NCBI RefSeq assembly: GCF_963583255.1
Contig: NC_084815.1
Coordinates: forward strand, 20,772,307-20,836,306
Reading direction: 5' to 3'
DNA: 64,000 bases
Source: Pyrus communis
Lineage: Eukaryota > Streptophyta > Magnoliopsida > Rosales > Rosaceae
In this document: one piece after another, positions 1-15,000 of the stretch
Position numbering within the stretch: position 1 is the first letter of the stretch
Layout: each line of letters starts with the position of its first letter
Program-made: the position numbers and the translations under genes
The notes under the pieces: generated by a model
Seen by the model: the letters and a program-made list of their open reading frames with translations, nothing else
Told to the model about the DNA's origin: nothing
The model's database searches: none

Positions 1-3000
1 TCGGACCTTTTTTCACTTGTATCGAAGTTTCCATCGCCTGTGGATCTTTTTAGCTTTGATGTTCCAGGTTAATTTTGCGTTCCAACTTTCCACATATGGT
101 TACTGAGATAGTTTGGATTAAATGTCTACATTTTTTAATGTCTAACTTGTATTTCCTATGCTGAAGGCTTTGGCAATTATAGCCTTTAATGGACGCATCA
201 ATTTGGATACTCTAAAGACAGTCCTCAGCATTGGACCAACTTTTGTTATCATGAACTTCATAGAGAGTAAGTTTCTGCTTTTTGTTTATTTATTTTTTCA
301 AACAATCTGCAGATCAACGCTTGCAATTAAGTCCCAAAAACTTATTCTATTGTTGCTCTTTCTTTTCCTGTTTTGTTCGTTGGCTGATGTGCTGTCCCTG
401 TAGGTTTTCTGGACGTGGTGCTCATGTTTGGGGCTTACACCACAGCCAGAGGCATGGCTGTCTCTAGACTTGTGATTAGATTTTTCTGGTTTGGCTTGAG
501 CTCTGTTGCTGTGACATATATCTATCTGTGAGTCTCCTTTCTTTTAGACAGTTTACTCAAACTACATTTTTACCTGATATCTGTTATTACTTTTGTAATT
601 TTGTATTGAAATTTATAAATTTGCAGGAAAGTTCTGCAGGAAAGAAATGACAGAAACTCAGATTCATTCTACTTTCGGATATATGTTCTTGTATTGGGTG
701 TTTATGCTGCTCTGCGCATAGTCCTTGCACTATTGCTTAAGTTTCCAGGATGTCATAAAATTTCTGAGATGTCTGATCAATCCTTCTTCCAATTTTTTAA
801 GTGGATTTATCAGGCAAGTCCTACTTTTCTCGGTTTGAACTTTGAAATGGTGACGGAATAATTTTAAAATTGCTATGGCCAAAATGGTGATGACTTTATT
901 TTCTGCTTTCTTAATTTGTATTTCAGGAGCGTTACTTTGTTGGACGCGGTCTTTATGAGAAGATGAGTGATTACTGCAGGTATGTGAGCATTTAGAACTT
1001 TTTATTGTTGATTATCTGTTCAGCTTCAAGCTTGATTTCTTTTGTTGTCATGGTTGACAATGTGATCTTGTTATTTAGAATCTGATGTAACTGAGTTGAG
1101 CTGACACAAAAAATTTTGGGATAAAGTAACAAGTGACTTGAGTTCTCAAGTGTCCCTTGGAACTTGGGAAGAAAGGGCCTCATTCAGTGAACACCAATTC
1201 TTAAGATAAAGCTTAGTAGAGTTTGTTTTCATTTTTTATTTTCATATTCCAAATAGGCTATAGTCTTTCTAGATATTGTTTCTGTTAAAGGAAACTTGTT
1301 GAGTGTTTGTCATCCAGTTGGACTTACTATGATATGTCCAGATTATTTAGGTTTATATTTTCTATTGCTTCTCAGATAAGGTATCAATATCTTGGCATAT
1401 TCATGGAATTCTGCAGCTTGGCTAGGCTTGTCATCACTTAAGGGAGACTAACTTCTTTAACTTATTGTATGTAAGTTATGGTGTCACTCCCTTTTGTGTT
1501 CTAGGTGTGCTGATATATTTGTCACCACCCTAAGCTATTTCGAGTTCATTAGGGTTATTATATTCTTTTTTTTTTTTACATTTGGCTCTTGGTTTTGGAG
1601 TTTTCAAATTAGGACGGATCTCTGTGATGAAGATTTATGTCGGTACTCCGTCCAATATATTTTGATGGCCTGGTTCAATTTAATATTCATGTTTGGCTAT
1701 ATCTGCATGTCAAATCGAGTGTTGACATATATGCTGGTTGATTAGCTTTTATTTCTTCAAGAGACCGCATGTATGTAAAGGGCCTCATATATTGTTTCAA
1801 AAACTAATTTTTGCAGGTATGTGCTCTTTTGGTTGATGATCTTCATCTGCAAGTTCACCTTTACCTACTTTCTCCAGGCAAGGCTACTCTTACTCGTCCT
1901 CAAGTTCTAGTGATCAATGAGTATATTTTTCAGTTGATCAACAAGTCTAGTGTTTGGCTATAGTAGATTTATAAAATTATATAAGAATTTAATTTTAGAT
2001 GAGATGTATGTTTGTTTGGAAACTTTGGATTTGAGATCGGGATATTTTGATGGGAGGGAAGGGAAATGGAAGTGTGGTGGTGGCATGGATATATATTTTT
2101 CAGTTTCTCTTTGGGCATCTTGGTCCAAACATTTTAAAAATATTCCTTTTGAGTGTAGTTTTTCTAGATTGGGGTGAGTTTGAATTTAATTTAATTTATG
2201 ATTTTGCTTGGTAGTATAACCTGAACATTAGGACTTCTTGTATTTGTCTTCTACTTTTTACACTGTTTCATTTACTTGAGTCATCATTTATACTGCAGAT
2301 TAAACCTCTTGTTGAACCCACCAAAATCATCGTGGACCTTCCATCTCTGCAATACTCGTGGCATGATTTGGTGTCAAAGAGTGAGTTTCGCAACATTGAT
2401 TTACTTTCTTTGTTCTTGTTTACGCTCACTAGTACTTTGTTGCTTGACATCAGCAATCAACTCAATCCAAAACCTATTTTTTGTTTTCTGGTAGAAACTA
2501 GTAAGGGACAAAAACTTGGATATTGCTGTGTTTAGGCCCCATAACTTATGGAACTGCAATTATTGGTCTATCATTAATTGGGATAACATGTTGTCAAGAT
2601 GCTACTTTTACCTTCAGGATGACTACTTTATCAACATTCTCTGATTCACATTAAAATTATGTTAAACCACCTTTCTCACTGTTCCTCTTTCTGCACATGG
2701 ACCACAAAGCACTACATCTTCCCTACTGGTTTCCAACAATCCTCTTATGGAAGGTGCTTGTTACGTTTTGAAGCTTTTGGTATTTCAAGAGATTGCACTT
2801 TAAACTTGACGTGTTAGTACTTGGCATCTGTATCGTAATACATGTCATTCCGATGAATTTAAAAAATGTACTCTATAGGTGGATATCTTGCTACTGATTG
2901 TCTCTTGCTCTCTTCATTCTGTGCAAATTATCTGATCATGTGTTTGACGCTTTATTGTATCATGATATGGTTGTAGTGAGAAGGCGTCTCCTATATTAAA

Positions 3001-6000
3001 TCAAATATCATGTTGATTCGCAATAGCAATTATTTTTTAAATCATAACATTTGTTTATTGTGAGCTTAAGGGTAACTTTTTTTCATTTTGTATGAACATA
3101 CTTTTTTGTCAATAATTAATGGTTCCACTGTTCTTGATGTTTCTTTGGGGGATTGATAGTGCTTGGAATAGAATGTTGCTGCATGTTATTGATGTATACA
3201 TCTGTTTTTGCAGATAACCATAATGCATTGACGCTAGCTTGCCTATGGGCTCCTGTTGTGGGTGTGAGTATCTTCTTTCTTTAGCTTCAGGCTTCTAATG
3301 AGAGGGTTGAATTTACTTCATGAAGATGTATTATGTTAGACTAGAAAGTTGGATTCAGTTGAATCTGACATTGGGAATATTTTAAAATGGCATAAGAATC
3401 TGTTGTTGTGCCTCAAGTGAGGTGCTCATTTTCTTGTCTTTCTCAGATCAAGGGCTTTCTCCCTTGTTACCTTTTGAATTAAAACACCTTCTGTCTTAGA
3501 ATGTGCATACTGCATCTACTTAGGATGCACAGTTCTAATATAATGTTCTATGGTCCAGATCTATCTCATGGATTTTTACATATGGTACACACTCCTGTCA
3601 GCCATTATTGGTGGTGTGATCGGTGCAAGAGCTCGGTTAGGCGAGGTATTATCTACTCTAAATCGTTGCAATTTCTTTCTGTGCGACGTATGGGTAGTTT
3701 CTGCTCTATGTTTGTATTGTTCATTGTTAAACATATGTAAAGGTGTTATTCTAAGTTTATGGTTCTAGAAAAAAAATTGAAATTGTAGGCTAACATACTT
3801 CGCTCTATCATCTCATCTGCCTCAATTCTTCTCTTTCGCTCTCATGTTTTCTATTTTCCTTACATTTGTTCCATCATGCAATTCATCACAACTTCTTACA
3901 GGGTTGGTTGTCTGTTGTTTGTTTGTGGCAGATACGTTCAATTGGAATGGTGCATAAGCGCTTTGAGAGTTTTCCTGAAGCTTTTGCCAAGAATCTTGTC
4001 TCACAAAATAGAAGGTGGTTATTTGTTTACTTTTCTCATACTACTGCAATTTTTGGTTGAAGGCGTACAGGTCTTGGAAATTTTAAAATATGCACTGTGG
4101 CTGGGAAACTCATGGTACTAAATTAAAATGCTGGTCCTCCTGACAGCACTATAGTGATACTCTGAAGTGATTTGAATTTTCGACCTTGTACCATTGTTGT
4201 CAATTTCCTTTGCTGCTTTTAGTTTCATGCAGATTTGTTCTGTATATTAAATTTGCACACAGCAAGGGTGAGGCTGCGTACGATAGAGGTTCAAAACCCC
4301 ACCCCACCTTGACCCTCAAAAAGCGGGGAGCCTCGTTGGCTTGGGGTTGCCCTTTTTTATCAAATTTGCGCACAATTTTATTTTTTCCCCCTTTTAGAAA
4401 TATAATTGAATGTGGTATGAATGTCCTCGAGAATAAGCTGAAGTGAATCATTAATGAGCTTTTGGATAGAGTCAATTAACTTGAAGGGTTTACTTGCCAT
4501 CTTTCGATAGAAGGTTACTTGCTATTCAATTGATATAAATTCCATCAAATTCTGAAGGTGTGATCATTGAGGGTACAATGAAGTCCACCTACTTATGAGA
4601 AAGTCATCAATTTTAAAAGAAGCGCTTCATACTCGAGTGCATTTCTTACTTTTATGGGAATCTTGCTGATATTTTTATTTTTCTCGTATAATAAGATGAT
4701 TGATTGTGTAGTATGATAATAGGCAGCTTGTTAGCCATGTGACGGATCTGGAACCTGATCAGTCATTTTCAAATATCTTGTAATCGAAATTACATTTTCC
4801 TTTGTCATTTTTGTTAATAACTTGCATCTCAATTCACTTCTTCAGGTTGCCGTTTAACAGTCAGTCATCCCAGGTGAGTTTTTTAAGCTGATTTTTTTCC
4901 CCTACTGTTTCAGTTAATTTTTTAGATGATCATATTCCATGTTAGCACAACGTATTGCTGCAAGTTTCTGGTCTATGAAAGTAATTTAGGACGTCTAGAG
5001 TTATTTTGAGTTGCATATTGGTTTTTAGGCTTCACTACAAGTCTTTATTTGTTCAAGGACAGTGGGACACACATTAAAAGCTTCTATGCATGTTAACTTC
5101 TCACTCTGTGAAATAGGATATGCCAGCAGCATCTGGGACACTTCATTTTGTTTTCCGGTTGTGGGAAGGATTTAATATGAAAATATCTAACTTCCATCCT
5201 GTTAAAATCCATTTGTATTGAAAATGTGAAATTAACTGATTACTTCCAACAAATGTTTATATCTTAAAATTCAGTGTCACTTGTAATTTTTTTTTTCTTT
5301 TTTTGTGGATATTTTTCAAGTTTGGCTCTGCAATCTGCTCTGTTCTTGTTACTGCGACCACTTTTGTTTTCCCCTTCTGTTCTTCCTGCTATGAAATTTT
5401 TGGCATTGAGGTATGAGTTGGTTCATTCAGGATTCTCAAGATTCAAACAAGATGTATGCAGCCATGTTTTCTCCATTTTGGAACGAGATAATTAAAAGTT
5501 TGCGAGAGGAGGATTTTATTAGTAATAGGTAATATGCTGAGGCTTGCTACTTGCAATGAGAAGAAAAATCTCAATGCTATTCTCCTGCTACTCCAGTTTG
5601 TTTTTGTTTTATGGTTGGTAAGCCTTGAACCTGCGTGTTTTTTATCCTCCAGGGAGATGGATTTGCTCTGTATACCTAGCAACACAGGAAGTCTAGGTTT
5701 AGTTCAATGGCCTTTGTTTCTTCTGAGTAGTAAGGTACGGCCTTTGATTTCAGTTGGAAATATGGATATAGCCAGTAGCATTTTGTAGTATAAATCCTCT
5801 TTCTTTCTTTATTTGTTCTTATATTTTAGTAATTTTACAGATCTTGCTGGCAATTGATTTGGCTTTGGACTGCAAAGATACACAGGGTGATCTTTGGGAT
5901 AGAATACGCAGGGATGAGTACATGGCATATGCAGTTCAGGAAGTCTACTGCAGTATTGAAAAGATACTATATTCTCTGGTTGATGGTGAAGGGAGACTTT

Positions 6001-9000
6001 GGTATTAATTCTCTTATATTTACAATGTTCTTCTTCTTTTTCAAGTGTCAGATTGTTACATATCATGATTGTCAAATGGTTGAGTTGTCTGTGCTGCCTT
6101 CTTTATGGTAGGGTTGAAAGGATCTACCGTGAGATCAACAACAGTATTATGGAGGGTTCTCTTCTTGTAACTTTAATTCTTAAGAAGCTTCCGCAGGTGT
6201 TACAGAAACTTACAGCTTTAACTGGGCTGCTGGTATATTCTTTGACCATTTGCATCACTCAAGGTTTCATATTGTTTAACAGTTTAGAACTCTTATTTAG
6301 TGCTTGTTGCGGCAAATTTGTCAGTCACTCCTTTGTATGTGGTTGTTTTATGTAAAGTCTTGGTTCCATTTGTCTTTCTCTTACGTCTTGCTACTACAGA
6401 ACATGTAGCTACAGTTTCTATATTATTTAATTCTTGCCATTTAAATACACAGCTTGTTGAATGTTTTGAGGTTTATTATTAGATATCAGTCATTTTATCC
6501 TTTTAATATGGTCTCGTAATGTCTTGTTATTGACATAGATGATTTATGTCAGATACGCAATGAAACTGATGTACTTGCAAAAGGTGCTGCTAAATCTGTA
6601 TTTGAGCTGTATGAGGTTGTTACTCATGACCTTTTGTCATCTGATTTGAGGTATGTGAATTGTTTCTCTTTAATTTTTAAGCAGGATTTTTATTTTCTTG
6701 TGATGTTTATAATTTACCTATCCTTCCCCTTCTAAACGCTCCAGGGAGCAGCTTGACACTTGGAGCCTTTTAGCAAAAGCAAGAAATGAAGGGCGCTTGT
6801 TTTCCAGGATAAAGTGGCCCAATGATCCAGAAACCGTAAGCATCATTGAATGGAAGATACAAAGGGAAAAAGAATCTATGCCTCTTTGTATGTATTCAAA
6901 ATTTCAGGGGTTTTAATTATTGTATATATTTTTGTATCTGTTGCCACAGAAAGAGCTGGTTAAGCGGTTACACCTTCTTGTCACTGTAAAGGATTCTGCA
7001 GCAAATATTCCAAAAAATCTTGAAGCAAGAAGAAGATTAGAGTTTTTTACAAATTCATTGTTTATGGACATGCCTTTAGCAAAGCCAGTTAGTGAAATGG
7101 TTCCCTTCTGGTAAATGATTTTCATCATGTGAGCTGAAACTTCATTACCTGTCAGTTTTATTTATTTTTTATATTATTTTGAAAATCTGTTGTTTGTTTG
7201 AGAACAGTGTCTTCACCCCGTACTACAGTGAGACGGTACTTTATAGTTCCTCTGAATTGCGAGTTGAAAATGAGGATGGAATATCAATTCTTTTCTATCT
7301 TCAGAAAATTTTTCCAGGTATGTTATCCCGCATTTATACATAAAATCTTCACAAGAACATATTCATTATCCATATTTTGCCTTTATGTCATGTGACTGAG
7401 TTGGGTACAAGTGCAGATAATCTATTAGATATAGTAAGTTTATAAATACGTGGCCCAGTCCTGTAGGACTGTATATGAGCTGATAGGAGCCAAATTCTAG
7501 GATTCTTGTGCCTGGCTTAAGTACATCTAAACTGATTGCGAGCATGAGCCAAGCTTCTTCTGAAAAGTGCATTTTATCTTGGGTGGTCTAGTTATAATCC
7601 AGCTGAAGATGGACATCACTTTGAACTTTTGGTCACTTAACTTAAACAAGCTCTGAATGAATTAATCCCTGAACAGAGATTTTACTGTTTGGGATGGATC
7701 TCTGTCCTCCATGACTGTAGTTATACATCATTGATTTTATTCGTTGGTTTCTCTGTTTATTTTACATTAAGTGGCTAAGAATTTGTCTTTCATTTTAGAC
7801 GAGTGGGACAACTTTTTGGAACGGATTGGTCGGGGTGAGTCTACTGGGGATGCTGAGCTGCAGGAAAATTCAAGTGATTCTTTGGAGCTTCGGTTTTGGG
7901 TGTCTTATCGCGGGCAGACTTTAGCCAGGACCGGTTAGTTTCACTTGCTATAATAGCTGGCATTTGTTTCAAAAACTTAACATTGTTGGTAGTTCATTTA
8001 TATTTATAATCATATGTCAGTTAGGTTGGTTTATCTTTTGACTTGTATCGAATGATTTAATTTCTTGAATTGCAGTGCGTGGTATGATGTATTATAGAAA
8101 GGCTTTAATGCTACAGAGTTTTATGGAAAGAAGACCGTTTGGAGGTATTTTCTTGTAGAAATTTGAATTACTTTCAAGTTTCTTTGGGTGAGCACTGAGC
8201 ACTTGAACAATGTGTGTAAGTTTAACATATCTTCCTGCACTGGTAGTGGGCAATTATCCGCAAAATGATGTCTTCACTAGTCAAGGTTATGAGTTGTCAC
8301 GTGAATCACGAGCACAAGCGGATTTGAAATTTACTTATGTGGTGTCGTGCCAAATTTATGGGCAACAAAAGCAGAGAAAGGCACCGGAGGCTGCTGATAT
8401 ATCCCTTTTGTTGCAGAGGTACAATCTTTTAATATAATGGATCTCTCAAGTTTTGAGTTATGTTGACCCTTTCGTATGAGTTTGTAAACAATGGGTTTAA
8501 TTCTGGGTTTAAGGCAAGCCCTTTTTGTATCTTAAAAAGGACAGTACACTAGTAGCACCTGCAATGGTAAGTTAGGTCTGTGTCAAGTATGTAAACCTTC
8601 ATCTTGGGTTTGTATCACGTTGAAAATATCCTCTCCTAGGTGTGTGCTTGCTTGTTCTGTTCCAATCATATATCAGATGTCTGCACAGTTCTTCAACTCT
8701 TTGAGGATGCCAAGTCATATGTCTACAATTAGATAATCTTGGTTTCCCTGAACCTATCTTTATGAAATGGGATGGTGGTGTAGGTATTTTATTTCTCACT
8801 TGTATGATACTATTTTCAATTTACATTTGACTAGGAATGAGGCCCTTCGGGTTGCATATATACACGAGGAGAGTGGTGCAATTGAAGGAAAGACCACAAA
8901 GGAATTTTATTCAAAGCTTGTAAAAGCCGATATACATGGAAAGGATCAGGTACTCCGAGTTTTTTTCCCTCTCTTTTTCTTCCGTCCAGTTTAAGGTCTT

Positions 9001-12000
9001 CTGTAGTCTATACTCTAGAATAAATTTTCTTTGGTATTAACCTTTTGGTCATCCTAGATGAGTCTAATGAAAGCATCCCATCTTAAAACTTAAATTATTT
9101 GGCTGAGAGGCTCAACATTTATAAATCGACTCTATTAGGTGAATAGTACAAAGGGTTTGGGAATAATTGCACTTATTAATCTCATTGTGTGCTTACGTGA
9201 GTTTTTCTTTTGTCTCATATCAATTTACAGGAAATATACTCCATTAAACTTCCTGGTGATCCGAAGCTTGGTGAAGGGAAGCCTGAAAATCAAAACCATG
9301 CAATAGTGTTCACTCGCGGGGAAGCTGTTCAGACTATTGACATGAACCAGGTGACCAATTGATCATTTGGTGTTTGTTTGTGACTGAGTGTGTTGCTGCT
9401 TTCTTTGTTGTCAGCATTTGTTTTTTACACTCTCATTGGCTCCCTATATGGCTGTTTAATTTAGTGGATTACTGTATTGTTACTACATTATGTAAATAAT
9501 GAATTCATGCACCCTAAACATGTCCCCTAAACATGTCACTTCTCTCTCTCTCTCTATAATTTTTTTTTATCACCTGCAATTTGACACAAGGCTAATTTTA
9601 CACTAGTTTGCAACTTTGCTACAATTGAGGAGGATATAACAGCTGATTGATATATGCTCTTATTCGGTTCTTTAGGACAACTACCTTGAGGAGGCAATGA
9701 AAATGAGAAATCTCCTTGAGGAATTTCGCAGAAAACATGGCATTCGACATCCAACTATTCTTGGCGTGCGAGAGCATGTATTTACTGGAAGGTTTGGCCA
9801 GCTTCTCTTCCAGTCTTTATTTGTTTAGTTTTTAAAAAAAAATTTACAAAATTATTATTGCCAGCATACTTGATTACATGTATGTTATTTGTATCCATGC
9901 AGTGTTTCATCTTTAGCATGGTTCATGTCCAATCAAGAGACTAGCTTTGTGACTTTGGCTCAACGAGTTTTAGCATATCCTCTCAAGTTGGTATTTTGTA
10001 ACTTGACCTTGTTTGTACCAAACATTTTGAATATGTGGTTACTCAATGGGTTTGGTTTGATTTCTGCCCTGGCATTGGTTTGAGTTTTGTTTTCTCTAAT
10101 ATCCAGAGTTCGTATGCACTATGGACACCCTGATGTGTTTGACAGAATTTTCCACACTACCCGAGGTGGGATTAGTAAATCGTCACGTGTTATCAATATT
10201 AGTGAAGATATTTTTGGAGGTAAGCATATAAGATGCTGGTAATATTTCTCTTATATCTGCTAGCAATACTGATTAGGTTTGTAAATGGCTACACTGATGC
10301 CTCTAGGTTACTGAAATTTGAGAACATGTTACCCCCCATCCCCCCAAATCAATTTAAATTCAGTACATCGGTCTTGGAATTTAGGTGGATACACTATAAA
10401 GATGCTTTATAGTTGATGTCCATGTGCATCTATAGTTGGGAATGTTTTGCTCTTTTCCTAACCTTAATAATTTGATGTTCACTGAAGAAAATGATTTATT
10501 ATTTTTTTAATAGGAGTTTCAAATGGTGAGTTTTGTTGTGCTTCATTCTTGTGTCTTTTAATCTGGTTTTGTCAACTTAATTAAAACAAATTCTGCAGGG
10601 TTCAACTCCACATTGAGGCAGGGTAACATTACACACCACGAATACATTCAGGTTCCATACTTAAGCAAATGTTGTGTTGTTGTCCAGTTAAGTGATGAAT
10701 ACCTCTCTGGTCTCTTGATAACGTGCTTCTTTGTGTAGGTTGGGAAAGGAAGAGATGTTGGATTAAATCAGATTGCATTATTTGAAGGGAAAGTAGCAGG
10801 AGGAAATGGGGAGCAGGTCCTCAGTAGGGATGTGTACAGGCTCGGGCAACTTTTTGATTTTTTCAGAATGTTCTCTTTCTTTTACACCACTGTTGGTTTC
10901 TACGTCTGCACAATGGTACTTTGCTTTTGAATCCTGCATAATTCTAGTTTTTGTTTTTTATTCTTCATATTTGGATTTCGTGATAAAAATTGGTTTGTGA
11001 TGCAGATGACCGTTCTCGTAGTATACATCTTCTTATATGGAAGGGCTTATCTGGTAAGTGGTAACTTAAACCATACTGGAGAAAAGATAATTTTGAAAAG
11101 TGGATGGGAAAAGTTTAGGTGAACCAGCTCATTTCCTATTACTTTTTATAAATGCGTTGTAGATGATACCTTTTTGTTAAATCTTATAGGCTTTCTCTGG
11201 AATTGATCGTGCAATTGCGAAGCAAGCAAAATTGTCGGGTAACACAGCATTAGATGCTGTTCTCAATGCACAATTCTTGGTCCAGATTGGAATTTTTACT
11301 GCAGTTCCAATGATTATGGGTTTTATACTTGAGTTGGGATTGTTGAAGGTTAGTCTATTTAATTCTCATCTGTGTATGTTCATATTTTATGTCCCTATCT
11401 GTAGTAAAGTTAAGATTACTTTCCTATTCATAGTGGATTTAGGATATAAAGAACTTCCAGAAGATAACTTGAACAAGGATTCAAGATACGAGAAATATAA
11501 GGAGTTCATAGAAGAGAAGCATGTATACTAGTGTCCTAATTTGAATCTGATTTATTAATTTCGGTGTCTGATTTAAAGCTGATACTGAACAGATTTTAGC
11601 TTTTGTGTTTGATTCGATAAAAAATCCATAAGTTTATTGTTGGATTGGAAATGATTTTAGAAGTTCATAGAGTTAGTTATTCTAGATCTTTTGTTACCAT
11701 ATTTGGGCTTCACTATTTATCTCACTTGAGCTATGTGAAAGGGGAGGGACAAAACCTTTGTCCTATAAATGGGCTTCCTCACCCTCATTTTAGAGGACTT
11801 AACCCTAGGTTAACCCAATCTTGTGCGTCAACACACTTTTAGCTTTTATAAGACAACAAACTCAATTGAGGAGGTGAGTGAAAGTAAGGGCTGGTTTGGT
11901 ATTGCTGTGCTTTGAAAAAAAATTGCTTCTGCTATGCTGTGAGAATAAACAGCTGTGAAATAAAGCAACAGAGTGTGGTAAACTTTTTTGTAAAAATGCC

Positions 12001-15000
12001 TTTGGAAAAAAAAAGTAGTATTATAGTGTTTGGTAAACTTTTATGTAAAACAGCTGTGACTGTGAAATGACCAAAAAGGGTATAATACTAGATGTGCCAT
12101 TAATTTAATTTTCTTAACAAATAAAGGTGAATTATTAAATATACTTTATTTTTAAAAGAAAACTTTATCTTAAACATATAATCCAACGTTTAACAAGAAA
12201 TCATAATTCAACATTCAACATATAATCCAACATTTATAATATCTATTTACTATACAACTATTACTCTTTATCTTTTCTTTTATTATGGAATCATAATTTT
12301 TTATTCTATTTTCTTCTCCAAGGTTCGGTTCTCCTCTTTTGCAAAACTTGTATTTTCTTTCCTCTTCCGCCGCCCACTCCTTCTCTCATCCTTCTCTCTC
12401 TGTCTCTCTCTGCCATATCCGAAGGAAGGCTGGGTCGCCGATAAACTCCACTCCCTTATCAAAGACCACCACCGTAGCAACACCAATCGGAATCCCTCGA
12501 ACACAATCCTTGCTCTCTCGACGGAGATTTGGTAGAAGCTTGGTGACCAACTCGGTGAGTGACTCAGTTGTCCATGGATGTGAATCGTTGACTTGAATTG
12601 GAGAGAGAGAGGAATTGAGTCGTTGGCTTTAATCTAAATTGTGTATTGATTGGGTCTGATGGGTGTTGTGGGGTCCAAACTCGAGAAGGCTCTCGGCAAC
12701 CAGTTTCCGGAAGGCGAGCGATACTTCAGACTTGAGAATTTTGGCAATACTTGCTATTGTAACAGCGTTTTGCAGGTTTCGATTCTGCATCCTCCAAATT
12801 CAATCGTTTTATTAGTGAAATTTTGAAAATAGGGTTTTGATTTTATCGAAATTGTGTAAATTTTGTGGTAGAACGAGAATTACGTGCAGCATATGCAAAT
12901 TTTGAGCTGTGGATGTTTTGAAATTGAGTAAGAGCGAAGAGACAGGTGAGGGTAGGTTTGGGAATTTGGAAGTTCATTTAATGAACACTATTCATCCATG
13001 TTTTGGCGAAAAGAAGCCGGTCTTTCAAAGCTCATTTTTGCTGCTTCACGTTTTCAGCTTTTTTTCACCCAAAACTGTGAAAATAAGCTGTTTTTAAGTG
13101 TTTACCAAACACCTTTTTGAACTCATCTTTTTTTGATACCCACTTTTTATAAAAGCACCTCAGTACCAAGCCAGAACTAAGAGATATGATGTTAAGCTAA
13201 GTGCACTCTTACTTTGCACTTGATTTTTTCTGCTACAAGAATAAATAATTTTTTCAGTGTTCTTAGGACTTGTTTTGATTCTAGGTTTAGGCTTCTAGCT
13301 CTCTCATTTATATCCATGATTATAACTGTCAGTAGATTGAATTTGATACGGGACTCCTGGGTATGCTAATTTGAATCCGGTTATTAGTGTTAATCTGAAC
13401 TAGAGCTGATATCCAATGTATTGAAACCTTTTGAGTTTGAGTTCAAGTTAGAAAATAATATCCATGGTTTAAATCTGCATTGGAAATATTTTGGAAGTTT
13501 TTTATTGCCAGTGTTTCATAATGTTTTATTACATTTGTAATTTTGTAAAGATAACATTTAATACCCTCGAAAAGAGGGGGTTGATGTTCTTCTCAAAAAA
13601 AAAGAGGGGGTTGATGTAAAGACATCATATAGTTTAAACTCAGTGCACTCTGATGTCCAACCCTTTTTCTTCTATGAGAATATACAATTTTTTTTCAGAG
13701 CTCTAGAGAATGTTAAAATAAGACAGGAAAAGCAACATTGTTTTCTCTGTATGCTAGTGAAGCATTGTTTTCTTTATATGAAAGTATCTTGCAGTTAAAA
13801 TTCTAGTGTATAAGCATTTACAATTAAAAACCTTTTGTGTTACAGGCGGTTTTCAGTTTTATCACAATGCAGCTTCAGTTGTGTTCTGTGTTCTTCACAT
13901 TCTCATTGGGAACTAAAACTCATTATTTTGGGCGCACCATTCTCCATGGAGGTGCAAAAGTATGTATTTGGTTCATTCATCCTTTTCTTAAAAGTTATGT
14001 TTTTGTTTATCCATATCTTATTGTATGGAATTGATGGCTCGTGTATTTGTATTTTCATTTCACCAACAGTACCGAGCAACTGGTAGAGGCTTTGTTGTCA
14101 AGCACATAAAGTTTGCTGAGAATTATAGGCTCTACTCGAGGAGTCATTTTGTCAAAGCGTAAGTGGTATTTTCCAGTGATGAAATACATTATTTCGTTTC
14201 CACTTTCTTTAAATTTTGGATGAGGGGTTGTTCTTATATTTGTGAAGTTCTTTAAACCTTTTATTTTTTCTTTTGGGAAGCTCATTTATGTCTCAATTTT
14301 GCAGGTTTGAAGTGGCTCTACTTCTTATAGTTTACATTGCATATGGGTACACAGATGGTGGTGCTGTTTCTTACATTTTGCTAACTCTCAGCAGTTGGTT
14401 CCTTGTCATCTCCTGGTTGTTTGCTCCCTATATCTTTAATCCGTCTGGTTTCGAGTGGCAAAAGTATGTTTTTATTTTTAGTTAACTTTCTATTTGTAAG
14501 GTACACATATGTGCAGCTGTCCTTTTGAAACAACTGAGATGCTCTCTTATTAATTAAACAGGACGGTGGAAGATTTTGATGATTGGACCGGTTGGCTTCT
14601 TTACCGAGGTGGGGTAGGAGTTAAGGGAGAGCATAGTTGGGAATCTTGGTGGGATGAGGAGCAGGTTTGTGATTGAAATGACATTAGAATTTCAACAAAA
14701 GTGGTGTTTCTGTTTTTCTAATTTTTTAAGTTGGTTTATTATTATCATTATTAAAGTTCGTTCTGTTAAATGTTATAATGTACATAAGTTTTCATGTTGC
14801 AATTATCTGTATAGGTTGATTAAAGTGCCATTATTTTAGACTGAGGCTTTTGTATGTTAATTCTTTAATCTAGCTTCGTTTAGGATTGTAGGTTGCTTTG
14901 TTGTATAGATCAGTGTGATACACTTGAGGTGATCTCTGTTGTAAACACATTGTCATGTATTTAATATACAAATATCAAGGAAACTGCACCTGACTGTGGA

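Noticed and set aside
1494..1745. 83-residue ORF in a callose synthase intron with hydrophobic stretches
   Set aside because: It lies between two exons that join in frame (DYCR-YVLFW) and has a T-run origin; no family similarity.
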